Of a stretch of DNA of 64,000 nt, positions 27,099 to 37,560 are shown one piece after another. A program made the translations under genes and the position numbers. Below the pieces are notes generated by a model. The model did no database searches, was not told the origin of the DNA, and saw nothing but the letters and a program-made list of their open reading frames with translations. Every line of letters starts with the position of its first letter. Position 1 is the first letter of the stretch. Origin of the DNA: Polystyrenella longa (GTDB taxonomy: Bacteria > Planctomycetota > Planctomycetia > Planctomycetales > Planctomycetaceae); the NCBI RefSeq assembly GCF_007750395.1, contig NZ_CP036281.1, forward strand, positions 5,107,001 to 5,171,000, in the 5' to 3' direction.

Positions 27099-28479
27099 AT
27101 TCAGTCCGGGTCGTTTCTAAGTGGTTCATTTTCAGTGGTAAGCTGATTCGAAATGTTGTCCCACGTGGAGAACTTCGAAAATCGAGGGCACCATTGTGTT
27201 GGCGAATGATTTTCTCACATAAAGCCAATCCCATGCCAGTTCCCTGACTTTTCGTCGTAAAATAGGGATCGAAGATACGATCCTGCAAATCAACAGGGAT
27301 TCCTGACCCGGTATCGCTGATTTCGATCCGCACGGAATCGGGCTCTGTCATGCGTGTCACCTCGACGGAAATGGTTCCCCCTTCCGGCATGGCTTCGATC
27401 GCATTCAGCAAGAGATTTAAGAGCACCTGCTCCAGACGAATACGATCCATCTCGACGGTCGGTATTGGCTCCGTGGAAAATTCGGTTTTCAAAGTGACCC
27501 CCTGCTGTTCCGCCTGAGGTCGAATCAGTTTGAGTTGCCGATCGAGTAACTCCTGCACTTCGACGTCATCGTAATGCAAATGGCCAACGGACGCAAAATC
27601 TCGGAAGTTTTCCAGCACGCCCCCCACGCGCATGACTTCTGTTTTTATCACGCCCAGCATTTCCTGAATGTCGTCGGAAGCATCGGATTGATCGAGTTGC
27701 TCTTCCAGAAGTTGTACATGGAGTGACAACGCCGCGAGTGGATTTTTAATTTCATGATGTAAGCCGGCAGCCAGATTTCCTAGACCCATGTATCGTTCCA
27801 TGCGTCGCAACCGTTCATCGATCAGAACACGTTCGGTAACGTCCCTCAATTGAATGATATGACCGATGACTTGAAACTCTCGATTCTTCATCGGCTGACA
27901 GAACCCCCGCAAGGTACGAAGGGTTCCTTCCAACATTAAAGTAAAGTCGCGGGTCTCCTCAATGCTCTCTGGAAGCTGCATTTCCTGCCGATATTCTTCC
28001 AGCGCGATCTGCGAGGAAGCCTCATTCAACCGATGTCCAATGCCATCATCTTCCAGCTGCAAGAACTGTCGGCCACGCTCATTGATACTGGTGATTTCAC
28101 CTTGCATGTCGGTCGTGATCACCGCCTGATCCATGCTACTGAGAATATCTGATGCCTGGGCCTTGATGTCTCGAAGTGATTCCAGAGAAGAGCGATATGC
28201 GCGCCAGAGAATCACTACAGCCAGGGCAGTCAGAATGACGTTGATCACGATGAGAATCGTCAAGCGAAACTGCCAACGCAGCTCCCCCATCAGTTCTTCG
28301 GCCGAGGCTGTCATATTGGGTGGCAGGTTTTTAATCAGCTCCTGGACTATGATTTGTTCTCGCTGAAAATCAACCATAATCCAGGCCGAGACGCCCAGCG
28401 CAGAAAGACTGAGAACCAGCAAACCAATGATGGCCAGCGCAGGAGTTTTACGTGTGGGATCCTGACGAATACGAAACAT
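27091..28479 (-). CDS. Membrane histidine kinase of NtrB-type architecture
   Basis: The 462 residues have a first membrane segment (about 14-35), a short exported loop of about 35 residues, and a second membrane segment (about 71-92). A PAS domain (about 105-205) follows. Then comes HisKA with H242 in LHHEIKNPLAALSLHVQLLEEQL, and an ATPase domain with LEQVLLNLLLNAIEAMPEGG (N box), DTGSGIP and GTGMGLALCEKII. The phospho-relay partner is the adjacent response regulator. The exported loop is too short for a large ligand, so the signal may be sensed by the PAS domain or the membrane. The gene is divergent from dabA, separated by 660 bp that holds the enhancer dyads and sigma-54 promoter. Confidence 0.92.
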   Translation of the reverse strand: MFRIRQDPTRKTPALAIIGLLVLSLSALGVSAWIMVDFQREQIIVQELIKNLPPNMTASAEELMGELRWQFRLTILIVINVILTALAVVILWRAYRSSLESLRDIKAQASDILSSMDQAVITTDMQGEITSINERGRQFLQLEDDGIGHRLNEASSQIALEEYRQEMQLPESIEETRDFTLMLEGTLRTLRGFCQPMKNREFQVIGHIIQLRDVTERVLIDERLRRMERYMGLGNLAAGLHHEIKNPLAALSLHVQLLEEQLDQSDASDDIQEMLGVIKTEVMRVGGVLENFRDFASVGHLHYDDVEVQELLDRQLKLIRPQAEQQGVTLKTEFSTEPIPTVEMDRIRLEQVLLNLLLNAIEAMPEGGTISVEVTRMTEPDSVRIEISDTGSGIPVDLQDRIFDPYFTTKSQGTGMGLALCEKIIRQHNGALDFRSSPRGTTFRISLPLKMNHLETTRTEYD

Positions 28480-28719
28480 AACGAGGCTTTAGTTAAACTC
28501 CGAAAGCGATGTAGAAGAGACGATTTCGCTAATAAGTTTCCACTTGGAAAAATCGCGGTACCTGCCTTATACCCTTCAAACCAGCTTGGCGTAAACTAGC
28601 ATCGGCCAAATTTAGAAGAGACCATCAGGACGATTTATCCGAGCTCTTTTTCTACCCTTCGAGACTCCCCTCACAAATCCTACGATTTTCAAACGCAATC
28701 AGCCATCATCACTTAATGA

Positions 28720-28756
28720 CTGCATCTCATTGCAGGGTCACTGCAAAACTCTGCAG
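28720..28756. promoter_or_regulatory. Tandem enhancer dyads upstream of dabA
   Basis: Two perfect copies of CTGCA-N6-TGCAG: CTGCATCTCATTGCAG (28720-28735) and CTGCAAAACTCTGCAG (28741-28756). Their starts are 21 bp apart, two helical turns, so both face the same side of DNA. They sit about 241 bp upstream of the expected start, a typical distance for enhancers bound by NtrC-type proteins. The identical motif precedes the EIIA-Ntr-like gene. Confidence 0.8.
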
Positions 28757-28952
28757 AACCTTCGAAGCTCGCGAAGCCAGCGAGAGTGTACCGGGCCAAC
28801 GAGTCTTTATTTTTTGAAAAAACTGCAGGAACGCCTATCTGATAAATCTCTCACGATCGACGTTCAGAATAAGGCTTTTTGAGACTGTACTACTTACTCT
28901 GATGGGTCTCCCTACCTATTGCTGCTTGACCACTCGGTAGCGAGGTCAACTT

Positions 28953-28967
28953 TGGCATGAGTCTTGC
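28953..28967 (+). promoter_or_regulatory. Sigma-54 promoter of the dab operon
   Basis: The sequence TGGCATGAGTCTTGC has both invariant elements, TGGCA and TTGC, with the correct spacing. It matches the consensus with T in place of C at the sixth base. The expected start is near 28979. It is the only strong promoter match in the gap before dabA. Confidence 0.85.
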
Positions 28968-29141
28968 CTTTGTCGGTAAGGTTCGGGAAGGATTCCGCTC
29001 CGTATCTATCCCGATTATCGATAAGCCCGCCACGGACACCCCTGTCCTCTAACCTGATTTAGTTGAGTTCCTCTTTTCACCTGCCGTTCTCCTTTCCACG
29101 CTGAAGCCAAACTCGCCGGTTACTGATCCCCAGCACTCTCG

Positions 29142-32100
29142 ATGAAAGATTCGTTGAACGTGACATCCACTACTCAGGACAATCATTTCACGACCGAGTC
29201 CGATGTTCGACCTCATCGACTGGCCGATCTTCAACATCAAATTGAACATGCAGCACACCTGCTTCCGTCGCAAGGACCCATCACCGCTTTCGTTCACCAC
29301 AATACTCTTCACGCTTTTGAACAGCGTCCCTTCGAAGAAGGAATCCGTAAAGGGGGCGAACTCTGGAACTGCCACGCGTACTTATCCGAAGAAAAGTATC
29401 GGGAAGAATTCGAGAGAGATCGAATTCGCACGAGTGATCTCGAAGCCGTCCTAAGGGAGGAACTGAAGGAAGAAGCAGACCAACCCTTAATTGCTTCCGT
29501 GATGCGGTTTGAGCTTCGACTGGCGATGTTACGGAACCGTCTCTACGACGGAGACCCAGCCGAGCTGAACTGGGTGATCGCGGAAACCGATGCATTACGA
29601 CAGTTCCGATCAGACGTACCGAACGCCACACGGACGCATCTGATTGAATCAACCCGTCATTGGATCATGCGGGATCGTAAAGAAGTCTTCAGTGTGGGCA
29701 ATAAGGCGAACTTGCTCTCGGAAAATATGGGTCGGTTCACGCAACGTAGCATGGAACATTGGACGGACAAGAACTGGGAATCTTTTCTGTTGAACTCGTT
29801 GTGGAATATCTGTTACTCCGGTGTAAAAAATGTAGAAAAACAACTGGCGCACGCACCTCTACCAGAGATCCATCTGCCTCGTCATCGCAATTTACTGCTG
29901 GAGGCCACCGGAGAAGACACTGATCTTCGAGTACATGATCTGTTAATTCGATTCTGCTCAGCATTTCTTGACCAGGGATTTGCTGACTGGCATCTTCCCC
30001 ATCGTGAGCGGGGTATCTACAAATCATTTTTACAGCTGTACGGTAAACCCTTTGCACCTCCAGTCGACTGGTATCAGAATCTACAGCGGGAATCTTCGAG
30101 ATTACTCGAAGAGAATCTGGATCCCCTCGAATCAATCGAAGAATCGCTCCAACTGCTGGGCGTTAGAGAGGAGGAACGAGAAGAGTTCCTTACTCAATCT
30201 GTCGTCGCTTTGCGGGGTTGGTTCGGGATGGTGTGGCAGATGGAAACAGAAGCTGAATGGATGCCGCACCCGGCCCCCAAAGGCAGTCTGGTGGAACTGC
30301 TGGCGATCCGCTTGATGCTCGATCGACTTGCCATTGAAGAGGTTTCCAGAGAACAGCTGCACTTTGAGGGTCCTTTGAATGAAGTCCGAACCGACGCTCT
30401 AAAACGAATTTCTCGACTTGACCCCGACCAGGTGATACAGAAAGCATTCGTGGTTTTCCAACTCGCTCAGGTCTGTGGCTGGAAACCGGAAGACCTGTAC
30501 CAGTTCAACGATTCGCAATGGTTGATTCTCTTAAGAGAGATCGATGCTTTTTCAAGTTTTGAACGACGCCGCCTGTTTCATCAAGCCTACGAGCGTCGTT
30601 ACCGCAACGATACATTAGACGCGTTGATCAATCACCGGCGTAAACGGAAAGAATCAGAAACAACAAAAGAAGACCAGAAAGCGTCCTTCCAGATTTTGTG
30701 TTGTATTGACGACCGTGAAGAATCATTCCGACGACATCTTGAAGAAGTCGAACCAGCCTGTGAGACATTCGGACTCGCGGGATTTTATGGCGTCGCCATG
30801 TATTACCGTGGTTCATCCGATGCCCATTACAAGCCACTTTGTCCAAACACCATCAAGCCCAAACATTATGTGGAAGAGACTCCGCTGTACTCGTTACAGC
30901 AGGAAGATCGTCGTCGTGCGGAAACTCGCCGCCGGATTGGCCTGCTGACTCACCAGACCCACCGGGGCTCACGTTCACTTCTTGGTGGCTTGCTTACTGG
31001 CCTGATGGGATCTCTCGCCGCGTTTCCACTCGTCGCTCGTATCCTGTTCCCCAGAAGCACTGCTCAGTTCCGCAAGCTGTATGGAAAAATGGTCGAAACG
31101 AGGTTCACGGAACTACGATTAGAACGGGCCCCTCAAGACTCGACAGATGATGGCCATACTCATGGTTACACGATTGAGGAGATGGCAAATATCGTTGAAG
31201 GCGGCATGAGGGCCATCGGCTTAACCAGTTCAATGCGATATTCCGACCTGATCATCATCTGCGGTCACGGCTCCGGTAGCATCAACAACCCTCATGAATC
31301 GGCCTATAACTGCGGAGCTTGCAGCGGTAGCCGGGGCGGTCCGAATGCCCGCGCCTTCGCCAAGATGGCCAACGACAACAGGGTCCGAGAAATTCTGAAA
31401 CAACGTGACTTCCTGATCCCTGCTGGCACACTGTACGTCGGCTGTTACCACAACACGTGTGACGATTCCATTACCTGGTTCGATCTGGACGCCATTCCCG
31501 TGGGTCATCGAAAAAATTTCGAACATGCTCGCGATCAGATCAACGTGGCTCGCAAACGGAATGCACACGAACGTTGTCGCCGCTTTGAATCGGCCGAACT
31601 CGATAGCTCCTTTGAAGAAGCATTAAAGCATGTCGAAACCCGGGCACAGGACCTGTCTCAGGTTCGTCCTGAATATAACCATGCGACGAACGCCCTGACC
31701 TTCGTTGGAAGAAGAGAGTGGAGTCGCGGTCTGTTTGTCGACCGCCGGGCATTCCTCTCTTCCTATGACCCATCCACCGACGATGCCGAAGGACACATTC
31801 TGGAGCGGAGTTTGCAGGCCGTGATTCCTGTTTGTGCCGGTATCAGCCTGGAATATTACTTCTCCACAGTGGACGTCGAAGGTTATGGCTGTGGTTCCAA
31901 ACTACCGCATAATGTCGCCTCACTCCTCGGGGTGATGTCGGGAGCTTCCAGCGATTTACGTCCCGGGCTGTCGGCCCAGATGGTTGAAATCCACGAACCG
32001 ATGCGAAATCTCTTCGTCATTGAATCGACCGTAGAAGTCATGTCACGGATTATCGAGGAGAACGCAGGAATCAAACAACTCGTCAACGGAGGTTGGGTAC

Positions 32101-32288
32101 AGCTGGCAATATTCGAACCAGAGACCGGTCGAATTCAGCACTACCGCGATCATCAATTTACTGACTACCAACCGGAGTCGACCGACCTTCCGACGGTCGA
32201 TTCTTCCTGCAAGTGGTATCGAGGCTGGCGAGATCATCTCGGCTTCGCGTCGATTTCCGCTCCACCATCGCAGACAACCGTTTCCTGA
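29142..32288 (+). CDS. dabA: DabA-like inorganic carbon transporter subunit (DUF2309)
   Basis: DabA is the cytoplasmic carbonic anhydrase-like subunit of the DAB (DABs accumulate bicarbonate) system, which traps CO2 as bicarbonate using a proton gradient. The 1048 residues match DUF2309. Expected zinc-site residues are present: C521 and D523 in ILCCIDDREE, then H709 in CGHGSGS and C724 in AYNCGACSG. The H-to-C distance of 15 residues matches the site characterised in Halothiobacillus. The N-terminus has the ITAFVHHNTLHAFE motif. No ribosome binding site is clear before the ATG. The first antiporter-like subunit gene starts 61 bp downstream, making a probable operon. Confidence 0.92.
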   Translation: MKDSLNVTSTTQDNHFTTESDVRPHRLADLQHQIEHAAHLLPSQGPITAFVHHNTLHAFEQRPFEEGIRKGGELWNCHAYLSEEKYREEFERDRIRTSDLEAVLREELKEEADQPLIASVMRFELRLAMLRNRLYDGDPAELNWVIAETDALRQFRSDVPNATRTHLIESTRHWIMRDRKEVFSVGNKANLLSENMGRFTQRSMEHWTDKNWESFLLNSLWNICYSGVKNVEKQLAHAPLPEIHLPRHRNLLLEATGEDTDLRVHDLLIRFCSAFLDQGFADWHLPHRERGIYKSFLQLYGKPFAPPVDWYQNLQRESSRLLEENLDPLESIEESLQLLGVREEEREEFLTQSVVALRGWFGMVWQMETEAEWMPHPAPKGSLVELLAIRLMLDRLAIEEVSREQLHFEGPLNEVRTDALKRISRLDPDQVIQKAFVVFQLAQVCGWKPEDLYQFNDSQWLILLREIDAFSSFERRRLFHQAYERRYRNDTLDALINHRRKRKESETTKEDQKASFQILCCIDDREESFRRHLEEVEPACETFGLAGFYGVAMYYRGSSDAHYKPLCPNTIKPKHYVEETPLYSLQQEDRRRAETRRRIGLLTHQTHRGSRSLLGGLLTGLMGSLAAFPLVARILFPRSTAQFRKLYGKMVETRFTELRLERAPQDSTDDGHTHGYTIEEMANIVEGGMRAIGLTSSMRYSDLIIICGHGSGSINNPHESAYNCGACSGSRGGPNARAFAKMANDNRVREILKQRDFLIPAGTLYVGCYHNTCDDSITWFDLDAIPVGHRKNFEHARDQINVARKRNAHERCRRFESAELDSSFEEALKHVETRAQDLSQVRPEYNHATNALTFVGRREWSRGLFVDRRAFLSSYDPSTDDAEGHILERSLQAVIPVCAGISLEYYFSTVDVEGYGCGSKLPHNVASLLGVMSGASSDLRPGLSAQMVEIHEPMRNLFVIESTVEVMSRIIEENAGIKQLVNGGWVQLAIFEPETGRIQHYRDHQFTDYQPESTDLPTVDSSCKWYRGWRDHLGFASISAPPSQTTVS

Positions 32289-32349
32289 AATTGGATTTGT
32301 CGCCGCCCACCGGACATATTTAGTTTCCCCTTCTATTGATCGATAACCG

Positions 32350-33741
32350 ATGACCCTCGATTTACTGTTACAAATATTCGGAACCTGCGTTATCGCCTGT
32401 CCTGCGATACTGCTGTTCGTGTTTGGTCTGTCGACATTGCTCGGTTTTCCACTCAGCGAAAGAGTACTGTCACGTCTGACTGAAGTCTGTGTTTTATTCG
32501 GGCTATTTTCGGCCGTCTCTGTCTTAGCTTTAATGTTGCTGTACGACTTGCGGCATGTTCCGATCGAAATTGGAAACTGGGTCCTGATTGATGAGGAACA
32601 TTTCCATTTCAATCTGAAATTCGTCTTCGACCGACTCTCCGTTCCCTTTGTGATTCTGACCTACGTGCTCTGCGGTACGATTGGGGCATTCACTTCTCGT
32701 TACTTACATCGTGAGCCCGGTTTCAATCGTTTCTTCAACTTCTACGCCCTGTTCATGCTGGGCATGGTTGTCTCCTCGTTGGCTGGGACGATTGAATCGT
32801 TATTTCTGGGTTGGGAACTGGTCGGTCTGTCCTCTGCACTCCTGGTCGCCTTCTTTCATGAACGAGTCAACCCGATACGGAATGGATTGCGGGTCTGGTC
32901 CGTTTATCGAATCGCCGATGCCGCCTTCCTGGTCGCCGCGATTACCTTACATCACCTTACGGGAGCAGGCGACTTCGAGAGCCTGATGGGAACGGGCCCC
33001 TGGCCGGAAGGGACGGCAAACATCTCCGAGTCGCACGCCCTCATCGTGGGCCTGTTGTTACTGGTCGCCGCTGCTGGAAAATCGGCTCTCGTTCCCTTTT
33101 CCGAATGGCTACCGCGAGCGATGGAAGGCCCGACACCTTCGAGTGCCGTCTTCTACGGTTCCCTATCCGTTCATTTGGGAGCGTTTCTACTGTTGCGTGT
33201 CAGCCCCTTGCTGGAAGTCTCTCCGATTCTGAGTGGAGCGGTCATTTTGATTGGACTGCTTTCCGCAATTTATGGAGCCATCACAGCCCGGGTTCAATCC
33301 GATGTCAAAAGTGCCCTCGCATTTGCTTCGTTAACTCAGGTCGGCATTATTGTTGTCGAAATCGGACTCGGCTTCCGTTATCTGGCGTTGATCCACATCA
33401 TTGGCCATGCCTGTTTACGAACGTTGCAATTACTGCGAGCTCCTTCTTTGCTTCAGGATTATCACGAAATGGAAAACGCGATTGGATCGCATCTTCCCCG
33501 TGAACAGTCGTTCTGGCATCGCTTTACAACGGAAAAGACCCGTTACTGGTTTTATCGATACTCTTTAGAGCGAGGTTTTCTCGACACGCTGTTGTTCGCG
33601 TATCTGGTCCGTCCTTTCACTCTTTTTTTCCAGTGGTGTGATTCGCTCGAACGTCGATGGACAGATTTCCTTTCTGGTGGAGACTCGCGGGAATCCGAGG
33701 AGTTAAGACCGCAGCCCTTTTCACCGGAGGACTACCTATGA
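32350..33741 (+). CDS. dabB: DabB-like antiporter/NuoL-type membrane subunit
   Basis: The 463 residues contain about twelve membrane segments of the proton-conducting transporter family (NuoL, MrpA, DabB). The key elements are there: WELVGLSS near residue 155 (its Glu is the conserved TM5 residue) and [29 protein letters not shown] near 240-270 with the conserved Lys. Next to DabA, this subunit would couple proton flow to bicarbonate accumulation. The stop overlaps the start of the next gene by the ATGA arrangement, so translation is coupled. The C-terminal 60 residues are soluble and charged. Confidence 0.87.
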   Translation: MTLDLLLQIFGTCVIACPAILLFVFGLSTLLGFPLSERVLSRLTEVCVLFGLFSAVSVLALMLLYDLRHVPIEIGNWVLIDEEHFHFNLKFVFDRLSVPFVILTYVLCGTIGAFTSRYLHREPGFNRFFNFYALFMLGMVVSSLAGTIESLFLGWELVGLSSALLVAFFHERVNPIRNGLRVWSVYRIADAAFLVAAITLHHLTGAGDFESLMGTGPWPEGTANISESHALIVGLLLLVAAAGKSALVPFSEWLPRAMEGPTPSSAVFYGSLSVHLGAFLLLRVSPLLEVSPILSGAVILIGLLSAIYGAITARVQSDVKSALAFASLTQVGIIVVEIGLGFRYLALIHIIGHACLRTLQLLRAPSLLQDYHEMENAIGSHLPREQSFWHRFTTEKTRYWFYRYSLERGFLDTLLFAYLVRPFTLFFQWCDSLERRWTDFLSGGDSRESEELRPQPFSPEDYL

Positions 33742-35243
33742 TGCCCGAACTCCATCTACCCTGGCTCGAACTATCAATCCTGCTGCCACTCCTGGGTGCC
33801 TGCTGGCTCTGCACGATTCGTAATCCGGAACGTGCACGACGTTTCAGTATTGCTATCACCGCAATTACGTTTGTTTTTTCTTGCGGAGAATGGATCGATT
33901 TTATCAGTCTGAAAACGTACGAAGCCCACGATCACTGGGATTTGATTTCGACCTTGTTTGGCCGCAACATCTTTGTCGTCGACGAGTTGAGTGCTCCCCT
34001 GTTACCGCTGGGGGCGTTGCTGTACTTCATGACGGTCCTGTCGACCTTACGTACTAAAGTAAACCGGTTCTCGTTTTCCTGGACACTCTTTTCTGAATGT
34101 ATTCTTCTCGCGACATTAAGCTGCCGCGAACCTTGGGGCGTGATTGCACTCCTCTCCGTCGCCACGATTCCTCCGTGGGTTGAAATGAAATCTCGTTCAC
34201 GATCCACCCGTGCTTATACATTGCATATGAGTCTGTTTGTCGTCCTGATGATCGTTGGTCAACTCACGCTCGATCTATCGACGAGCGTCTTCATGACAAC
34301 AGTTGCCGGAGCCATTCTGACTGCCGCAGCCTTGGTACGAACTGGCGTATTGCCGCTGCATTGCTGGATCACCGACCTGTTTGAAAAAGTGACCTTCGGA
34401 ACCGCTCTGCTCTACGTCACTCCCATGACGGGGGCTTACCTGGTGATGCGTCTTATTCTGCCAATCGCCCCTGACTGGGCGTTACAGAGTATCGCCGTAG
34501 TCTCGCTGGTAACTGCGGTCTACGCCGGAGGAATGGCGTTGATCCAACAGGAAGCCCGCCGGTTCTTCTGTTATTTGTTTCTCAGCCACTCCTCGCTGGT
34601 CCTTGTCGGATTGGAACTGGCGACATCTGTAGGATTAACGGGGGCACTGTGTGTCTGGTTGTCAGTCGGATTATCCTTGGCTGGCTTTGGACTGACCTTA
34701 CGCTGCGTCGAAGCCCGACGTGGTCGAATTTCACTTGCTGAATACCAGGGGTTATACGAACACACGCCCATCCTGGCCGCCTTCTTCATGATCACAGGTC
34801 TCGCCTCCATCGGCTTTCCCGGAACCATCGGCTTCATCGGTACCGAACTTCTGATCGAAGGAGCCGTCGACGTTTACCCTCTCGTAGGTACGTTCGTCGT
34901 GATCGCCGCCGCATTGAATGGCATCGCGATTCTCTCTGCCTACTTCCGCATATTCACAGGTAACACGATTACGACAACTCTAACATTGAAAGCAAGACCG
35001 GCTGAGCGAATTGCGGTGCTTGTATTAGCGGCGCTCATTCTGGGAGGCGGCCTGTACCCGCAGCCGGGTGTCGAATCCCGGTATCACGCGGCGAAATCGT
35101 TAATGACTCGGCGCCAGGAAAATCTGAATCGACAAACACAAATCACTAACGACTGGGAACAGGCTCCCACTCAACAGGACTATCAAAACAGACTCACCCA
35201 CGAAAACCGTCCCGCAATCTCCACCATGTTAATTACTCCTTGA
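33738..35243 (+). CDS. Second antiporter-like (NuoM/NuoN-type) membrane subunit
   Basis: The 501 residues have about fourteen hydrophobic segments and look like another proton-conducting transporter subunit. The segment [19 protein letters not shown] near 220-240 aligns with the KxxxxPFHxWLPDA region, but the Lys is Arg. The usual TM5 Glu is not evident in the corresponding [10 protein letters not shown] segment. It may be a structural or modified partner of DabB rather than a full proton channel. A start at 33738 (ATGATGCCC) overlaps the previous stop. Some DAB-type operons have only one such subunit. The role here is inference. Confidence 0.75.
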   Translation: MMPELHLPWLELSILLPLLGACWLCTIRNPERARRFSIAITAITFVFSCGEWIDFISLKTYEAHDHWDLISTLFGRNIFVVDELSAPLLPLGALLYFMTVLSTLRTKVNRFSFSWTLFSECILLATLSCREPWGVIALLSVATIPPWVEMKSRSRSTRAYTLHMSLFVVLMIVGQLTLDLSTSVFMTTVAGAILTAAALVRTGVLPLHCWITDLFEKVTFGTALLYVTPMTGAYLVMRLILPIAPDWALQSIAVVSLVTAVYAGGMALIQQEARRFFCYLFLSHSSLVLVGLELATSVGLTGALCVWLSVGLSLAGFGLTLRCVEARRGRISLAEYQGLYEHTPILAAFFMITGLASIGFPGTIGFIGTELLIEGAVDVYPLVGTFVVIAAALNGIAILSAYFRIFTGNTITTTLTLKARPAERIAVLVLAALILGGGLYPQPGVESRYHAAKSLMTRRQENLNRQTQITNDWEQAPTQQDYQNRLTHENRPAISTMLITP

Positions 35244-35336
35244 TATTCAGTTGAAGATCTCTCCGAGAGTTTGATTTCAATTCACTCAAATACTGTTCCT
35301 TTCTTTCTGAATAGAATCCTTTACCGGAACCCGCCC

Positions 35337-37346
35337 ATGCCCACGACGTCAAACAATGGTCAACCGAAACCTAAGGGAAATGCTGCCGGTTTTTCTCAGT
35401 ACTTCATGAAAGATCTCATTTCCGGTTTTCTGGTTTTCCTGATCGCTCTCCCGTTATGCCTGGGGATCGCTTCCGCAAGTGGGTTTCCTCCCATTGCCGG
35501 TATCTTTACGGCGATCATTGGGGCTTTAGTCACCACCTTCATCAGTAACAGCGAACTCACCATCAAAGGGCCTGCGGCTGGTTTGATTGTGATCGTCATC
35601 GGTTGCATCGAGGAGTTCGGTGGCAATGGTATGACGGGCGGTTGGACGGAAGCGGATGCAATGGCTTACAAAGCCGCCTTGGCTGTCGGTGTGGTCGCGG
35701 CCATATTCCAGATTCTGTTTGGCATCTTTCGGGCAGGAATTCTTGGCGAATTCTTCCCCGCCTCCGCCGTGCACGGCATGCTGGCCGCCATTGGCGTCAT
35801 CATCATTGTCAAACAGATTCCAGTCGCACTGGGTGTAGCCGCTTCGGGTTCGCCCTTGCATATGATGCAAGAAATACCGACGTACTTTACTCAGATGAAT
35901 CCGGCCATTGCCGCGATCGGTCTCACGAGTATTGCCATCATGTTTCTCTGGCCGTTAGCCGGTAAACAAGTTAGCGGTTTAAAAAAGGTCCCCAGCCCGA
36001 TCATCGTATTGGCTGTCGCAATCCCCATGGGAATGTATTTCAACCTGACCAGCGAACATGACTACGTCTTGGGAAGCAATACCTATCACCTGGACGATCA
36101 TTTCCTCGTTGACATGCCGGGTGAGATGTTCGGCATGATGAAGGACATTACCTTTCCAGACTTCACTGCGTTAAAGCAGCCCTTCGCCTGGAAATGGGTC
36201 TTCATGTTTTTCATCATCGGTAGTCTTGAATCTCTCCTGAGTGCCAAGGCTGTCGATTTACTCGACCCCTGGAAACGAAAAACAAACCTGGACCGAGACA
36301 TGCTCGCGGTGGGCGTGGGTAACTGCTGTGCCGCGTTCGTCGGTGGTCTTCCCATGATCTCCGAGATTGTTCGATCCCGGGCCAATATCGACAACGGTGC
36401 CCGCACCCGCTTCGCCGATATGTGGCACGGGCTCTTCCTGCTGCTCTGTGTGGCCTTTATCCCCATGTTCTTACACCTGATTCCCAACGCCGCCCTCGCT
36501 GCGATGCTGGTCTACACAGGAACTCGACTTGCCCATCCGACCGAGTTCATGAACGTCTATCGAATCGGAAAAGAACAGCTGTTGATTTTCGTCACTACAC
36601 TGGTGGCGGTACTGGCGACCGACCTGCTTATCGGGATCATTATCGGAATTTTACTCAAAATGACCATTCATGTTCTCAATGGAGTCGCTTTGAACTCACT
36701 CTTCAAACCGTTTCTTGAAGTGCAGAATGTGGATGAAAACACGAGCCTGATTGTCGCCCATCAGTCGGCTGTCTTCAGCAACTGGATTCCCTTCCGCCGT
36801 CAGATTGAACAGATTGGCCTGGTACAACGGCGAAACCTGATCATCGATGTCTCCAATGCTAAACTGGTTGATCATAGCGTCATGGAAAAACTGGAGGAAA
36901 TGGAACAAACATTCGAGCAGGAAGGTCTTCACTTCGAAGTCCGAGGTCTCGACACACTCCAACCTTTCACTGAAAACGCGCACGCCGCTCGCAAGCGAGG
37001 CTTGGCAACCGTTAAACGGATTACCGTAGTAGCGGATGAGTCACTACGGGAAATGCTGGAGAACGAGTTCGTCCGTTGCGGAGCGACCGGTTACACCACG
37101 TTCCCCTGCACCGGAAAAGGGCTGACGCAACTCGTTAACGATGACGACTCTAATCCGAACCAGTATCGAATCGAAGTGATTGTGCCTTTCGCCGTTTGCG
37201 AAACAATTCTCGGATATCTGCGAACGGAAGTTTTGCCGAAATACCACGTTACCACTTGTGTCGAGACGGTAGAGGTCGTGAAGGCGAACCAGTTCGCACC
37301 CGTCACACAAGAGATTCAAGTGGAGTTAATTACTCCACACAGCTAA
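35337..37346 (+). CDS. SulP anion transporter with STAS and C-terminal SbtB/PII-like domain
   Basis: The 669 residues begin with a SulP core: [41 protein letters not shown] and the IKGPAAG-type segment, with about eleven membrane spans up to residue ~450. A STAS-like domain follows (about 460-545: [22 protein letters not shown]). The last 110 residues (about 560-669: [68 protein letters not shown]) look like the SbtB/PII-like fold. SulP proteins include the bicarbonate transporter BicA; context with dabA supports bicarbonate as substrate. The start is the ATG at 35337; the frame also continues upstream to 35271. A terminator at 37394 closes the operon. Confidence 0.85.
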   Translation: MPTTSNNGQPKPKGNAAGFSQYFMKDLISGFLVFLIALPLCLGIASASGFPPIAGIFTAIIGALVTTFISNSELTIKGPAAGLIVIVIGCIEEFGGNGMTGGWTEADAMAYKAALAVGVVAAIFQILFGIFRAGILGEFFPASAVHGMLAAIGVIIIVKQIPVALGVAASGSPLHMMQEIPTYFTQMNPAIAAIGLTSIAIMFLWPLAGKQVSGLKKVPSPIIVLAVAIPMGMYFNLTSEHDYVLGSNTYHLDDHFLVDMPGEMFGMMKDITFPDFTALKQPFAWKWVFMFFIIGSLESLLSAKAVDLLDPWKRKTNLDRDMLAVGVGNCCAAFVGGLPMISEIVRSRANIDNGARTRFADMWHGLFLLLCVAFIPMFLHLIPNAALAAMLVYTGTRLAHPTEFMNVYRIGKEQLLIFVTTLVAVLATDLLIGIIIGILLKMTIHVLNGVALNSLFKPFLEVQNVDENTSLIVAHQSAVFSNWIPFRRQIEQIGLVQRRNLIIDVSNAKLVDHSVMEKLEEMEQTFEQEGLHFEVRGLDTLQPFTENAHAARKRGLATVKRITVVADESLREMLENEFVRCGATGYTTFPCTGKGLTQLVNDDDSNPNQYRIEVIVPFAVCETILGYLRTEVLPKYHVTTCVETVEVVKANQFAPVTQEIQVELITPHS

Positions 37347-37393
37347 GCACGATTCACTATCGTACTTCAAACGTGTTCTTCCGTTTGAATGTA

Positions 37394-37437
37394 GGTCACC
37401 CCTGGTAATTGCCGTACTCTGGGGGTGGCCTTTTTTT
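37394..37437 (+). terminator. Rho-independent terminator of the dab operon
   Basis: A 9-bp stem (GGTCACCCC with GGGGTGGCC, one G-U pair) around a loop of about 19 nt, then seven T. It lies about 50 bp past the SulP stop. Confidence 0.8.
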
Positions 37438-37560
37438 ATAGCTTCCTCTTTTTAACTGACAGCGGCTGAAATTTGCATGACAGGGATTGAGCGTGATCAA
37501 GGACTGTCTGATACAATAGAACGGAACTTCTTTTCCTCTTCCGTGGGAACACCGTCCATT

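Larger units (their letters stand above)
28480..29141. promoter_or_regulatory. Divergent control region between the kinase gene and dabA
   Basis: A 660-bp gap with no gene. It holds the dyads at 28720-28756 and a sigma-54 promoter at 28953-28967. A further single CTGCAG at 28823 has no paired half-site. From the expected start near 28979 to the dabA ATG there is about 163 nt of leader. No promoter for the kinase gene was recognised. Confidence 0.6.

Noticed and set aside
28821-28830. A further CTGCAG near dabA as a third enhancer site
   Set aside because: It lacks the partner half-site at the N6 spacing of the other dyads.
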